The notes under the pieces were generated by a model that made no database searches, was not told the DNA's origin, and was given only the letters and a program-made list of their open reading frames with translations. The position numbers and the translations under genes were made by a program. This document shows positions 51,530 to 60,485 of a DNA stretch of 64,000 bases, in pieces. The stretch is taken from contig CAZUWH010000001.1 of the NCBI GenBank assembly GCA_964624075.1, positions 62,001-126,000 on the forward strand, given 5' to 3'. Position 1 is the stretch's first letter; each line of letters opens with the position of its first letter. The DNA is from CAZUWH01 sp964624075 (GTDB lineage Bacteria > Pseudomonadota > Alphaproteobacteria > Rhodospirillales > Rhodospirillaceae).

Positions 51530-52932
51530 AGCCTGTTACGATGAAACACGAACGACCGGCTGAACCTTTCCTTGGCGAAACGGCTGCTGTTCTCGACCCG
51601 GCGCTGGTGCGGGAAGTGAAAGGGTGGGTGGGCTTGGCGGTTGCCGCCCTGGCGGCGGCGGGCTTCCTGGCGCTGCTGGCTGTCATGGCGCGCACGCCGG
51701 GCCTGCGGGATCTGCTGCCCTGGCCGTGGCAGGAGATTTTCCCCAAGGTAGTCATCACCCACGTCGATCTCTCCATCATTCTCTGGTTTCTGAGCGTCCT
51801 GGGCGCCATGGTCGTCCTGGCCACGGCGCGGACGACTCGCGGCAAGCTGCGTCAGCGCAGTCTGGGTGGAGCCGGGTTAGGCATGACGGTCATGGGCTCT
51901 GTTCTGCTGGTCGCGCCGGCTTTATTCAACTGGGGAGAGGCGTCGCTCAACAATTACGTTCCGGTTCTGATTCACCCGGTATTTTACGCCGGCCTCGTGG
52001 GGATAGCGGTCGGCGTGGCGACGGTGATCCTCCGTCTGCTTCTCAACCTGCCGGGCAACCGTATCGGCCCGTTCGAGCATGGCGTCGCTGCCACGGGCGT
52101 GACTTTTCTGGTCGCACTGGCCTGTTTCGGCCTGGCCTGGGCCGCCCTGCCACCTGGAACCGACCCGGCACTGGCCAATGAACGCCTGTTCTGGGGAGGC
52201 GGCCATCTCCTGCAATTCGTTAATACCATGCTCATGCTGGTCGCGTGGCAGATTCTGGCTGAGCAGGCTGTCGGCGTGGTGCCATCCCGCCTGTTCGTAG
52301 CGGCCATGTGGGTCCTGGCGGCGGCGGCTTGGCCCGGGATCGCCCTGTATGGGGCCTTTGACGTGCTCGGACGTGAACACCGCGAGGCCTTTACGCAGCT
52401 CCTGTGGTATGGCTTGTTATTGCCGCCAGCGGTCATGATGGTAGAAACTGTCGTGAATCTGATTCGGGCGCGCCAACGGCTGGCCTGGGGCGAAACACCG
52501 GGGTTAGCTCTGCTGCTGTCGCTAGTGTTGTTTTCAGCAGGAGGGGGGCTTGGCTATTTTCTGGGCGTTGGCGATACCCGCACGCCATCGCATTATCATG
52601 CCGTGATCGGCGGTGTGAACCTAGCGGTGATGGGACTGGTCTTCACGCTGTTCCTGCCCTTACTGCAAAAGCAGCGGCCAACGGCAAGGACAACGCGCTG
52701 GCCGCTGCTTTTGTACGGCGGCGGACAGCTCGCGTTTTCGCTTGGCCTGTTTGCCGCCGGCCTCATGGGCGTACCACGCAAGACTGCTGGCCTGGACCAG
52801 GGGCTTGATACCACCGCCAAGTCCCTCTACATGGCTGTTTACGGGGCAGGGGGTATGGTCGCCGTTGTCGGGGGTATCCTGTTCGTATGGATGGCGGCAA
52901 GCCGTCTGCTGTTCCGACGGGGGGAACGATGA
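51526..52932 (+). CDS. Heme-copper oxidase subunit I, non-standard active site
   Basis: A 468-residue protein with about twelve membrane helices. Histidines at expected places are His79 (ITHVDLSIILWFLS, low-spin heme), His150 with Tyr154 in HPVFY (compare HPEVY of copper B), and the pair His356/His358 in SHYHAVIGG (the two heme ligands). In place of the usual His-His pair for copper B there is only His227 in FWGGGHLLQF. The protein therefore belongs to the heme-copper oxidase superfamily but departs from the three-histidine copper site. It could be an oxygen reductase of an unusual subfamily or a nitric-oxide-reductase-like member. It overlaps both neighbours by four bases, so DUF420, this subunit and the CuA subunit form one operon. 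Confidence 0.85.
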   Translation: MKPVTMKHERPAEPFLGETAAVLDPALVREVKGWVGLAVAALAAAGFLALLAVMARTPGLRDLLPWPWQEIFPKVVITHVDLSIILWFLSVLGAMVVLATARTTRGKLRQRSLGGAGLGMTVMGSVLLVAPALFNWGEASLNNYVPVLIHPVFYAGLVGIAVGVATVILRLLLNLPGNRIGPFEHGVAATGVTFLVALACFGLAWAALPPGTDPALANERLFWGGGHLLQFVNTMLMLVAWQILAEQAVGVVPSRLFVAAMWVLAAAAWPGIALYGAFDVLGREHREAFTQLLWYGLLLPPAVMMVETVVNLIRARQRLAWGETPGLALLLSLVLFSAGGGLGYFLGVGDTRTPSHYHAVIGGVNLAVMGLVFTLFLPLLQKQRPTARTTRWPLLLYGGGQLAFSLGLFAAGLMGVPRKTAGLDQGLDTTAKSLYMAVYGAGGMVAVVGGILFVWMAASRLLFRRGER

Positions 52933-53432
52933 CACGGTGCAGGCTATCCTTTGCCAATTCGCGATGGGGCGTGCTTGCCCTGACGGTTGCGACGCTGGCC
53001 CTGGTAGTGGCCATGCCGGCTTGGCGGTGGATAGGAACGCCGCCACCGGCTTTCGAGGCCTATCCGGTCACAACGGATGTTTTTCTTGCACAGGTTGATG
53101 CCATGATTTCCGCCCACGCTACCGGTGCGGAGAGCGAAGGTCTGCCGGTTGTTCATCCGCCACCTGGCGATCTCTATCTGGCTGTCCAGAGGTTCCGCTT
53201 CATGCCTGTGCTGGAACTGGAGGCGGGGCACGCCTACCGTCTGCACGTAGCAACGGTCGATGGCGTGCACGGTTTCAATTTCCCGCTCGCCGGAGCGGAT
53301 CTGTTGCTGGTCCCGGGCCGGGCAGCGGTCATGTCTTTGACTCCTACGACAAGAGGATATTATGCTATGCAGTGCAGCGAATATTGCGGTCTCGACCACA
53401 ATCGGATGAAAGGATGGGTCCGGGTCGAGTAG
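52929..53432 (+). CDS. Heme-copper oxidase subunit II with CuA site
   Basis: A 167-residue protein with one N-terminal membrane helix (GVLALTVATLALVVAMPAW) and a periplasmic cupredoxin domain. All CuA ligands are visible: His114 in DGVHGFNF, then Cys149, Glu151, Cys153, His157 and Met160 in CSEYCGLDHNRM. It is short, with a single helix, like the subunit II of B-type (ba3) oxidases rather than the two-helix A-type. It receives electrons from a soluble donor such as cytochrome c and passes them to the upstream subunit I. ATG 52929 overlaps that gene by four bases. Confidence 0.9.
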   Translation: MTRCRLSFANSRWGVLALTVATLALVVAMPAWRWIGTPPPAFEAYPVTTDVFLAQVDAMISAHATGAESEGLPVVHPPPGDLYLAVQRFRFMPVLELEAGHAYRLHVATVDGVHGFNFPLAGADLLLVPGRAAVMSLTPTTRGYYAMQCSEYCGLDHNRMKGWVRVE

Positions 53433-53546
53433 CAATCGTGGCCTGAAAGAATGCAAAGGGGTATGGGAAGGTCTCCCCGCGTCTGGCGCCGTTGAACGGG
53501 TCCAGAAGCGGTCGGGGTAGGTAGTGCCCGTGAGCGTAAATCCTGG

Positions 53547-53640
53547 CTTGCGCTTATGGGACCGCTGCGGCCAGCTTGGCGCCTGGGGGGGGGGCCTTGA
53601 TCGGTCACGATCAAGGCGCAACGGTGCAAGCATGTGTTTT
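53547..53640 (+). repeat. Dispersed repeat, family A copy, with extended hairpin
   Basis: Lies in the 53433-53745 gap. It has ggaccgctgcggcc and ttggcgcctggggg, then a perfect 9-bp hairpin at 53595-53616 whose right arm is the family core cacgatcaagg. The reverse complement of that hairpin is identical to 59286-59307. A run of ten G precedes it. Confidence 0.65.
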
Positions 53641-53745
53641 AACGGGGAAGACCCACCTCTCCCGTCGCGCCTACTGCGAGCCTTCCATTTTGCAGGAGGG
53701 AGGAGGGGGTTAGATTTCGTCCATATGTAAGGAGGGAGGGTCTGT

Positions 53746-54405
53746 ATGCAGACATTACTGCGTCTCTTGGCACAGGGCGGTTTGGCCATGACTCTCCTTG
53801 CCCCGGTCTGTACCGCCCAGGAAACTGTTTCCGATGAAAGCCCGGTGAGGGCAGTCTCTGCGGCGTCCGAATCCCATCTGCTTGCGGACCGTTTCATGGG
53901 AAGGGCGGATGCGCCTGTAACGGTAATCGGCTATTCTTCGCTGACCTGCCCCCACTGCGCTGAATTCCACACGCGAATCCTGCCAAGGTTCAAGACCCAT
54001 TACATTGATACGGGGAAGGTGAAGTTCATCTATCGCGATTTTCCTCTTGAACGTGTTGCCACTGCGGCGGCGATGCTGGCCCGTTGTGCACCTTATGACA
54101 TGTATTTCCGCTTCCTTGATGCCTTGTTCGGCAGCCAGAAGACATGGTCCAAGGCAGCCAAACCGCGCCAGTTGCTTGCCAGCCTGGCCAGGTTGGGCGG
54201 GATGAGTGAAGAGGAAGTGGATCAATGTCTGGGCAATGCCACCCTGCTGACCGGCCTGACCGCCATGAGGAACGAGGCCCGGGATAAGTACGGCATAAAG
54301 GCAACCCCCAGCTTTGTCATCGGGAACAAGACCCATGTCGGTATCGTTTCCTATGAGGTTCTGGTCTCCCTGGTCGAGGCAGCCCTGCCGCAGTCCTCGC
54401 AGTGA
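53746..54405 (+). CDS. DsbA family thiol-disulfide oxidoreductase, periplasmic
   Basis: A 219-residue protein with an N-terminal signal peptide (hydrophobic stretch LAMTLLAPVCTA, likely cut after CTAQ) and a DsbA-like thioredoxin fold with an inserted helical domain. The active site is CPHC at residues 68-71, in YSSLTCPHCAEFH, and the cis-proline loop is KATPSFVIGN. It probably oxidises or isomerises disulfides in periplasmic proteins. The order dsbA-like then smc is common in alphaproteobacteria. ggagggagggtct precedes ATG 53746. Confidence 0.93.
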   Translation: MQTLLRLLAQGGLAMTLLAPVCTAQETVSDESPVRAVSAASESHLLADRFMGRADAPVTVIGYSSLTCPHCAEFHTRILPRFKTHYIDTGKVKFIYRDFPLERVATAAAMLARCAPYDMYFRFLDALFGSQKTWSKAAKPRQLLASLARLGGMSEEEVDQCLGNATLLTGLTAMRNEARDKYGIKATPSFVIGNKTHVGIVSYEVLVSLVEAALPQSSQ

Positions 54406-54588
54406 GGCGCGCGGTTCGGGGTAGGCAGACCAACGGAATCGATTCTCCGGCTGGTGGTGTGGAGGTCCGCCTTTCGGCGTGTGCCCGGGGTGGCCGTGAA
54501 TCTTCAGATAGCATGCCGTAAGGCAGAGGCTTTCAGCCAGGGAAAAGCGGATCTTTGTCATACCTTCCGTGATGTCTGCGGCACGCCA

Positions 54589-56470
54589 GTGATCTGGTTC
54601 ACGCGACTCCGCCTGTCCGGATTCAAGTTACTCGCCGACCCGACCGAGCTTCGGATCGAATCCGGACTGACCAGTATCGTTTGTCCCAACAGTTGTGGCA
54701 AGTCCAATCTGATCGAGGCTCTGCGGTGGGTCATGGGTGAAACATCCGCCAGGCAGATGCGCGGCGGGGAGATGGATGGTGTCATCTTTGGCGGCACGAC
54801 CTCCCGTCCGGCATACAACCCAGCCGAGGTGACCATGGTGTTGGACAACTATGCCCATACCGCGCCCGTTCTGTTCAACGAAGCTGCCGAACTGGGAGTG
54901 ACCCGCCGCATCGAGCGCGGTGCCGGGTCGATCTATCGGGTCAACGGCCGGGATGTGCGGGCCCGCGACGTCCAGCTCCTGTTTTCCGATGCCGCCACCG
55001 GGGCCCGCTCCACGGCCCTGGTTGGCCAAGACCGCATCGGCTTTCTGATCAACGCCAAGCCGTCGGGGCGCCGCTCGCTGCTGGAGGAAGCGGCCAGAAT
55101 CGGCGGTCTGCTCGGCCGTCGCCACGAGGCCGGGGCCCGCCTGAGAAGTGCCGAGGCCAATCTGGAACGGGTGGAAGATGTGCTTTCCGCCTTCGAGAGA
55201 CAGCGACAGAATCTGCGCAAACAGGCTCGGCAGCCGGCGCGTTACCGCACGCTGTCTGACCAGATTCGCACCATCAAAGCCGTCATTCTCCACATGCAGT
55301 GGATCGCTGCCCTGTAGTCTCTGGATGAGAATCGTAACCGTCTGGCGGCAGCCGAAGCGCGTGTCACCGAATTAACGACTACCGCCACGGCCCGGGCTGA
55401 CGCGGCCGCTCTTCCTACCGGGCCTGCGACAGGCCGAGGCCGAGCGGTTGCAGCGGCTGCTTCTGGCACGAGAGTTGTTGGACTCGGAAGCGGCCCGTCT
55501 CGTCACGGCCCGCCGCGAGGCGGAAAAGACTCTCGTCCAGATTACCGACGATCTGGAACGCGAGAATGTTCGCCTTGCCGATGCCGGGCGGGCGTTCACC
55601 TGGCTGACGACGGAACGCCATGCCCTGGAAACCGAGCGTGCCAACGAAGCGGCCGCCCATGAACAGGCTATGACCACCCTGCGGACAGTCGGCACGGCCC
55701 TTGCCGCGGTCGAGGCTAAATGGTCCACCTGACCGAATAAGTTGCCCACCATCGATGCCGGTCGGACCGCCTTAGCCCGCCCCGTGTGGAAGAACTGCAG
55801 ACCCGTCTGCAACGCCTTGCGGATCGCGCCGCCGGCGAACTGAAGCAGACCCCATGCCCATATGCGCCGCGGCGGTCGTACCGGCAGGCAACGCTGAAGG
55901 CGGCGCATGAACCGCCTGATCCTGGCCGAAGCGACAGCCGAGGCTGCCCGTCAGGCTGTCGAGGCGACCCTTGATCCATCGTGACGACACCCGCGTCGCC
56001 TACGAGAGGACACACGTACAGGCCATGCACAGCGGCGGAGACCATGCATGCCAGGCTGGCTGCCGAAGCCGAGACGCTGCGCGACCTGTTAGCTGGGAGC
56101 GGCCCCGTTTGGAGGCCTGGGGGCCCCTGCCATTCTCGATGCTATCGTCGTGCCACCGGGTCTGGAGATAGCCCCGGCCGCCGCTCTGGGGGATGACCTG
56201 CTCGCTTCAACCTGTGGCGACAGGATGGCGCTTGCATGTCAGCAGTGCTGCGGCACCAACCCCGGCCGCTATCCGTCTACGGCAGAAGGGCCGTCTTGCG
56301 GCACTCAGTGACGCACGTGCTGCTGCTGCCGGGCAGGTCATGACCGTCACCGCTGCCGTCGAAGCCACCCGCAAGGCTGCGGAATCAGTTGTCCTGACCG
56401 AAAGGGGTGAACCACAGGGTCATCTAGTAGTCAATGGTCAGCTCTCCGTGGCGGATGAAATCGAAGTTCA
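54589..56470 (+). pseudogene. smc: Broken chromosome-partition ATPase gene smc
   Basis: From a GTG at 54589 the frame reads WFTRLRLSGFKLLADPTELR, then a Walker A region CPNSCGKSN (normally GPNGCGKSN), EALRWVMGETSARQMRGGEM and further N-terminal SMC sequence to a stop at 55317. Coiled-coil sequence continues past the stop, changes frame near 55410 (LRQAEAERLQRLLLARELLD through a stop at 55731) and then dissolves into scattered fragments. The hinge, second coil and C-terminal LSGG/Walker B domain are not seen; a full SMC needs about 1,150 codons. Both changed Walker glycines and the multiple breaks show the gene is dead. Whether another smc copy exists elsewhere is unknown. Confidence 0.92.
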
Positions 56471-57009
56471 GTGTATAGGGAAGCTCGGTGCATAGGAATG
56501 ATTCAAGAAGCTCACGTAGCCCAGCGCAGTACCGGCACGGCCTTCGTGCTTGTACAAATCTTCTTCTACCGTGTCATGTTCCCACATGAAAACATAGGTG
56601 AAGATGATGCTGTCATCGACCTTGTTTCAGTCAATCGCTGGAATGATCACGACAGAGGCCCGCTTATAGAGAGCATATCAAAGCAGTGTGCAACCACACA
56701 GCACAATTCTGCTCCAGGCAGGTCCGGACATCTTGTGTGCAGATGAAAGTTTAAACAACTTTAAAGCTATAATAAGACTGACGTATAGCCACTTTGAATG
56801 ATTTATTGCTTTAATAAAGCAGATTACAGACACAGTATCAACTGTATACCCTTTAAATTAAAATTATCATAGTAAATTGCAATTGAAAAAGATGGTTCCC
56901 CATCATAAAAACCATTTGATGGGAAAACACGATGATGTCTTTTGAAGAAAAAGCGCACACCAGAGGGTGAAGACACCTTGTGTCTCTGCCACCATGGAGT
57001 TCTGATGGC
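56471..57009. other. AT-rich intergenic DNA between two pseudogenes
   Basis: GC drops clearly after about 56700. No gene, repeat or RNA was recognised; the first part may contain further unrecognisable smc remains. Confidence 0.5.
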
Positions 57010-57930
57010 ACGAAAGAATGTTGTTTCAGTGCGCTCAGGTTTCCGCCCCGTGCACAGGGATACGCGGCATCTGGAACGTGATGCGGGTGTCAGCGCCGGG
57101 GGTGTGCTGTCGATTCGCAACGTGCCACCATGCAGTTCGACCAGATGGCGTGCCAGTGGTAGCCCTAGTCTGAGGCTGCCATTCTCAGTCAGCATGATGT
57201 TGCGGCCCCGTTTAAAAGGGCGCTGGATTCGTTCCAGATCTTCAGCGGCGATGTCTTCGCCGCTATCGGTCGCGCTGACCTTGAACAAGACAGCGTCGGT
57301 CATGCGGCGATTCAATTCATAGCAGCCCGTTTCGATCCATATCATGTCAAGCAGATCGTTGATGAGGTGCAACAGATAACAGCCGCTGTCGTGAATGTCG
57401 CGAGTGTATTCCGAGTATTTTTCATTGCCCAAGAGCCCGAAGACCTGCTGGCACAGTGCTAATGATGGCGTTCAGTGGCGTGTTAAGAGCATGCCATACG
57501 CTCGCAACAAGTTCAGCCTTGGCAGAGTTGATTGCTTCTCCCTGTTTGTTGTACCATGGGTGCGCCTTTCGGGTGTCGATGCGGTTTCGCACCAGGTGAT
57601 CAGGTCACAGGCTCCGTTCTCATTATCGAAGGGTCCGATGGATAGATGACACCATGTCTGGTAAGTCGGTGACAAGGGAAGCCACGCGAGAAAATCACGC
57701 ACCTGTCCACCGTTGGCCATCAGGATCAAACCGAGAAGCTAGGCAGTCAGGGGATCTGGCAGGGGCAGAAGCCGCTCGCGCAGGCATTGTCCATCCGCTT
57801 CGGGGCCGCATAGGAAGCTAAGCACGTGGGCCCCTACCTCGTTCGTAAAAGCGATGGTTGTATCCGAATACCGTATGACTAGGAGTGGAGAACCGATGGC
57901 CGTTGCGGCAGCCAGGAAACACGGCAACAG
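57010..57930 (-). pseudogene. Broken PAS-domain sensor histidine kinase gene
   Basis: Read on the minus strand, a PAS-like start (SPLLVIRYSDTTIAFTNEVG) is cut by a stop, then comes a dimerisation helix with a degraded H-box, KAELVASVWHALNTPLNAI, then YTRDIHDSGCYLLHLINDLLD with the continuing helix IETGCYELN. The ATPase domain follows in another block, FKVSATDSGEDIAAEDLERI (G1-box region altered) and LRLGLPLARHLVELHGGTLR. Frameshifts, stops and a deletion between the helix and the ATPase domain are evident. The intact relative would be a PAS-HisKA-HATPase sensor kinase; its signal is unknown. Confidence 0.85.
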
Positions 57931-58189
57931 CCACCTCTCTCTGTCTGAAGGGTTTGGTAAGTTCTAACGAGAAGGTGTGTCGGGGGTGGTTGGGTTCATT
58001 CTTTTTACTATGGTTATGGGAATCGGTGCGACTGACCAGACAAAATGATGGCACGGGACGGGGCATCAGGTAAGCCTCTGTCCTGTGTCGGCCCTGATTC
58101 TCCCTGTCTTTGCGCTTTGTCCTGGAGAGCATGACCCTCAGCCGTGTAGGGCAATGTGAACCAGACAATTGGCAACCGCTTCCACAACG
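57931..58189. other. Intergenic DNA before the acyltransferase repeat, no gene seen
   Basis: Part of a 462-base gap between the histidine kinase pseudogene and the acyltransferase. No conserved coding sequence or structure was recognised before the repeat that starts at 58190. Confidence 0.45.
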
Positions 58190-58351
58190 CGTAATACGGA
58201 GTCCGGAGATTTTCCGGAAACCGTATAATACCCATGGGTACAAGTCTTGACTTGGGGACCGCCGCGGTGCGCCGAACGGCGCAAAAGCCAAGGGCCGCGG
58301 ATGCGGGCCTGCCGGCGGCGACTGGGGGAAGTCACGATCAAGGCTCAAAGG
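58190..58351 (+). repeat. Dispersed repeat, family A, long copy (left of acyltransferase gene)
   Basis: Starts with cgtaatacggagtccggag, has a short hairpin (tccggagattttccgga), then gccgcggtgcgcc, gcgcaaaagccaagggccgc, and ends gtcacgatcaaggctcaaag. It lies 41 bases before the acyltransferase start. Its two ends recur in inverted orientation at 59278-59409, the last 21 bases perfectly and the first 29 bases with 26 matches. Confidence 0.85.
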
Positions 58352-58392
58352 GATAATGACGCACCGACGAGAACCGGGAAGGGAAAGAATGG

Positions 58393-59268
58393 ATGCAAAA
58401 AGGCAGGTGGATCGTCCATTGTTTCGAGGCGGGCGCCGCTCTTTTGGCCTTTGGCTTGTTTCGTGTCCTGCCGGTGGAGGTCGCGTCGTGGCTGGGCGGC
58501 ACGCTGCTGCGCCTGATCGGACCCCAGCTTGAAGTATCGCAAGTGGCCCGGCGCAATCTGAAAGCCGTTTTTCCTGACAAGCCCGCCGTCGAGATCGAAA
58601 CAATCGTCTGCCGCATGTGGGACAATCTGGGCCGTACGATCGGCGAACTTCCCCATATCGCTACCTTGATACGCGACCCGGACCGGGTTCAGGTGGACCG
58701 GCCCGATATCATTGCCACCTTGCGCGATGATGGACAGCCGGGCATTGTCTTTTCCGCGCATCTCGGCAACTGGGAGGTGGCAACCGTGCTTGGTCCACGT
58801 TATGGTCTACCACTCGCAGTCTTCTACCGGGCCCCAAATAACCCGCTGGTCAGGCCCCTCTACCGCAGGATCCATGGGGCTGGTGGTGCGCATCTGCTGG
58901 CCAAGGGAAGCGGGGGCGCACGGGAGGCCCTGAAGATTCTGCAACGGGGGGGCCATCTGGGCATTCTGGTTGATCAGAAGATGAGCGATGGGATCCAGAT
59001 TCCCTTCCTGGGCCGAGAAGCCATGATCGCACCCGCCTTGGCCCAATTCGCCTACCGCTATGGCTGTCCTGTCGTGCCAAGCCGGGTGATTCGACTGGGT
59101 GGCGCCCGCTTCCGGTTCGTGATTCAGCCGCCGTTGACGCTACCCGCAACCGGTGATCGTCAAGCCGACGTGGTTGAGACAATGCGGCGCGTCAACGCCT
59201 TCATCGAGACGTGGATCCGTGACACGCCTGAACAATGGTTGTGGATTCACCGCCGCTGGCCGGAATGA
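58393..59268 (+). CDS. LpxL/HtrB family lipid A acyltransferase
   Basis: Enzymes of this family add secondary acyl chains to Kdo-lipid A at the inner membrane. The 291-residue protein has an N-terminal hydrophobic segment (GAALLAFGLFRVLPVEVASWL), the catalytic His123 and Glu128 in SAHLGNWE, VFYRAPNNPLVRPL, LGILVDQKMSDGIQIPFLG and the late WIRDTPEQWLWIHRRW. The HxxxxE form of the catalytic dyad is normal for LpxL-type members. ATG 58393 follows gggaaagaatgg. It is a single gene, framed on both sides by inverted copies of family A repeat. Confidence 0.92.
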   Translation: MQKGRWIVHCFEAGAALLAFGLFRVLPVEVASWLGGTLLRLIGPQLEVSQVARRNLKAVFPDKPAVEIETIVCRMWDNLGRTIGELPHIATLIRDPDRVQVDRPDIIATLRDDGQPGIVFSAHLGNWEVATVLGPRYGLPLAVFYRAPNNPLVRPLYRRIHGAGGAHLLAKGSGGAREALKILQRGGHLGILVDQKMSDGIQIPFLGREAMIAPALAQFAYRYGCPVVPSRVIRLGGARFRFVIQPPLTLPATGDRQADVVETMRRVNAFIETWIRDTPEQWLWIHRRWPE

Positions 59269-59277
59269 TGACTCATA

Positions 59278-59409
59278 CCTTTGAGCCTTGATCGTGACCG
59301 ATCAAGGCTCCCTCAGTCGCCGGGCACTTGCGTGCCTGGCTTTCGGTGCAGGGGTGCCGGCTCACGTTGCGAGCTCGGAGTCCGGAAATTTTCAGGACTC
59401 CGTATTACG
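59278..59409 (-). repeat. Dispersed repeat, family A, inverted copy (right of acyltransferase gene)
   Basis: Begins 9 bases after the acyltransferase stop. Positions 59278-59298 are the exact reverse complement of 58331-58351, and 59381-59409 pair with 58190-58218 (26 of 29). The middle differs from the left copy. It contains a perfect 9-bp hairpin at 59286-59307 that could also stop transcription of the acyltransferase gene, and a second one (gagtcc/ggactc) at 59376-59400. Confidence 0.8.
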
Positions 59410-59839
59410 ATTATTGGTATCACGCCTGTAAGCGCAATCAAGGTGTATAGATATCACGCCCCGGGTGCGCCGGTCGGTATCCTGGAATCCCGTTGTCTGG
59501 CTTCGGCGACCCCTCCCAAATCATATAAAAGCAATACAGAATATTATAGCAAACAAAAGTATAATATAAATATATCTGCTTACAAAGAACATAAATATTT
59601 CTCTTGCAAATCCGGACAGATGGAATTACATCTTACGGAGAAGGCATGGATAGACATCCCGGAAGAGCAAGGGTCCTGTAAGGATGGTGAAGCGCCGCGC
59701 TCGTGTACCGCACAGGCAAGAGGTGGGCGAGTGTGGGTGGTGGGTGGCTCTATAAGGCCCCGTTCAACAGACGTCTTTGATTATTAAATTTCGTCTTCGT
59801 CATTCCTGTGAAGACTTGTCTGCGCGCAGGCGGGGGGGG
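59410..59839. other. AT-rich intergenic DNA, no gene seen
   Basis: About 430 bases, strongly AT-rich from 59515 to 59640 (many TATA/AAT runs), in sharp contrast to the flanks. An open plus-strand frame crosses it but has no family features. It may hold the promoter of the possible RNA gene that follows. Confidence 0.5.
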
Positions 59840-60048
59840 GGGAATCTATGCCGGTCTGGTACGTTGTGGATACCTGCTTGCGCCGGGTTTTTCGGAGTAT
59901 CTAGAGCTTGGACGTTCAGAACGGCTGGTCGTTTGAGTCTGTAGAGCTAGTGCTTAGCCCATCGGTCGGGTCGTAAGGAAGACGGAACCAAATGTGCTCT
60001 TAACGTGGAGGCATCCCCCTCTCATCCCCCAATAGCCTCCCGTTCGGG
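59840..60048 (+). ncRNA. Possible structured RNA, 6S-like outline
   Basis: A noncoding stretch ends in a strong terminator and follows AT-rich DNA. Long-range pairing is possible between atgcc (59848-59852) and ggcat (60010-60014), and between acgtt (59861-59865) and aacgt (60002-60006), closing an extended hairpin of about 170 bases; outer G-rich and C-rich flanks (59832-59842 and 60015-60030) may lengthen it. The overall size and the late ggaggcatccccctc recall 6S RNA, but the typical 6S core was not confirmed. SRP RNA, tmRNA and RNase P RNA signatures are absent. Confidence 0.35.
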
Positions 60049-60083
60049 AACGCCCCGCGACTTATCGCGGGGCGTTTTCGTTT
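60049..60083 (+). terminator. Strong intrinsic terminator
   Basis: Perfect 12-bp stem aacgccccgcga (60049-60060) and tcgcggggcgtt (60065-60076) with loop ctta, followed by ttcgttt. It ends whatever is transcribed from 59840 onward; no protein gene precedes it closely. Confidence 0.85.
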
Positions 60084-60157
60084 GGCCTCTGGAGATCCCT
60101 GACGGTCATGACCGTCATAAGACGGTGTCCCTCTGCTCAATAGTATACCTATGCCAA

Positions 60158-60234
60158 TGTGCAGCAATTCTCAGTTCTCAGTATGGAATCTATTCTAAGT
60201 CGCCTTAGCCTTAACAGGCTTCACCCCTAAACCT
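60158..60234 (+). repeat. Dispersed repeat, family C copy 2
   Basis: Shares tgtgca-caattctca, ttc-aactca/ttctaagtc-like middle and aggct-cacccctaaa with 28626-28690. C/G-rich palindromic DNA (60240-60290) follows, as it does after copy 1. The 60084-60485 gap shows no gene. Confidence 0.6.
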
Positions 60235-60485
60235 TTCTCCCCCGAGGAGGCAGGCCCCCCCTTCAGGGGGAGGGAGTCTTCCCCTCCCCAGTCTACCGTA
60301 TGCTTGACGCACAGCCGGAGGGTGACATAAGGTACAAGAGATCGTTTTCCCAAGTCGGTGGAAGAAATGGCCGTGTCTCTGTGACGCGGCAAGGGTGGTT
60401 TTGATGATTCCCACGCCTGCCGTCTCGGGGGAGAGGGGGACTTTCGTTTCGTGCCACAGACAACGCCAGGGAGGAGAAACAGGGG

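Noticed and set aside
59281..59787. Plus-strand open frame of 168 codons after the acyltransferase gene
   Set aside because: It begins inside the inverted repeat and crosses strongly AT-rich DNA; composition changes along its length and no domain is visible.
59860..60020. SRP RNA, tmRNA or RNase P RNA at this place
   Set aside because: The ggtcaggtccggaaggaagc-type SRP loop, the tmRNA tag and the RNase P core signatures are absent; ggtcgtaaggaagacgg is only superficially similar to the SRP loop.
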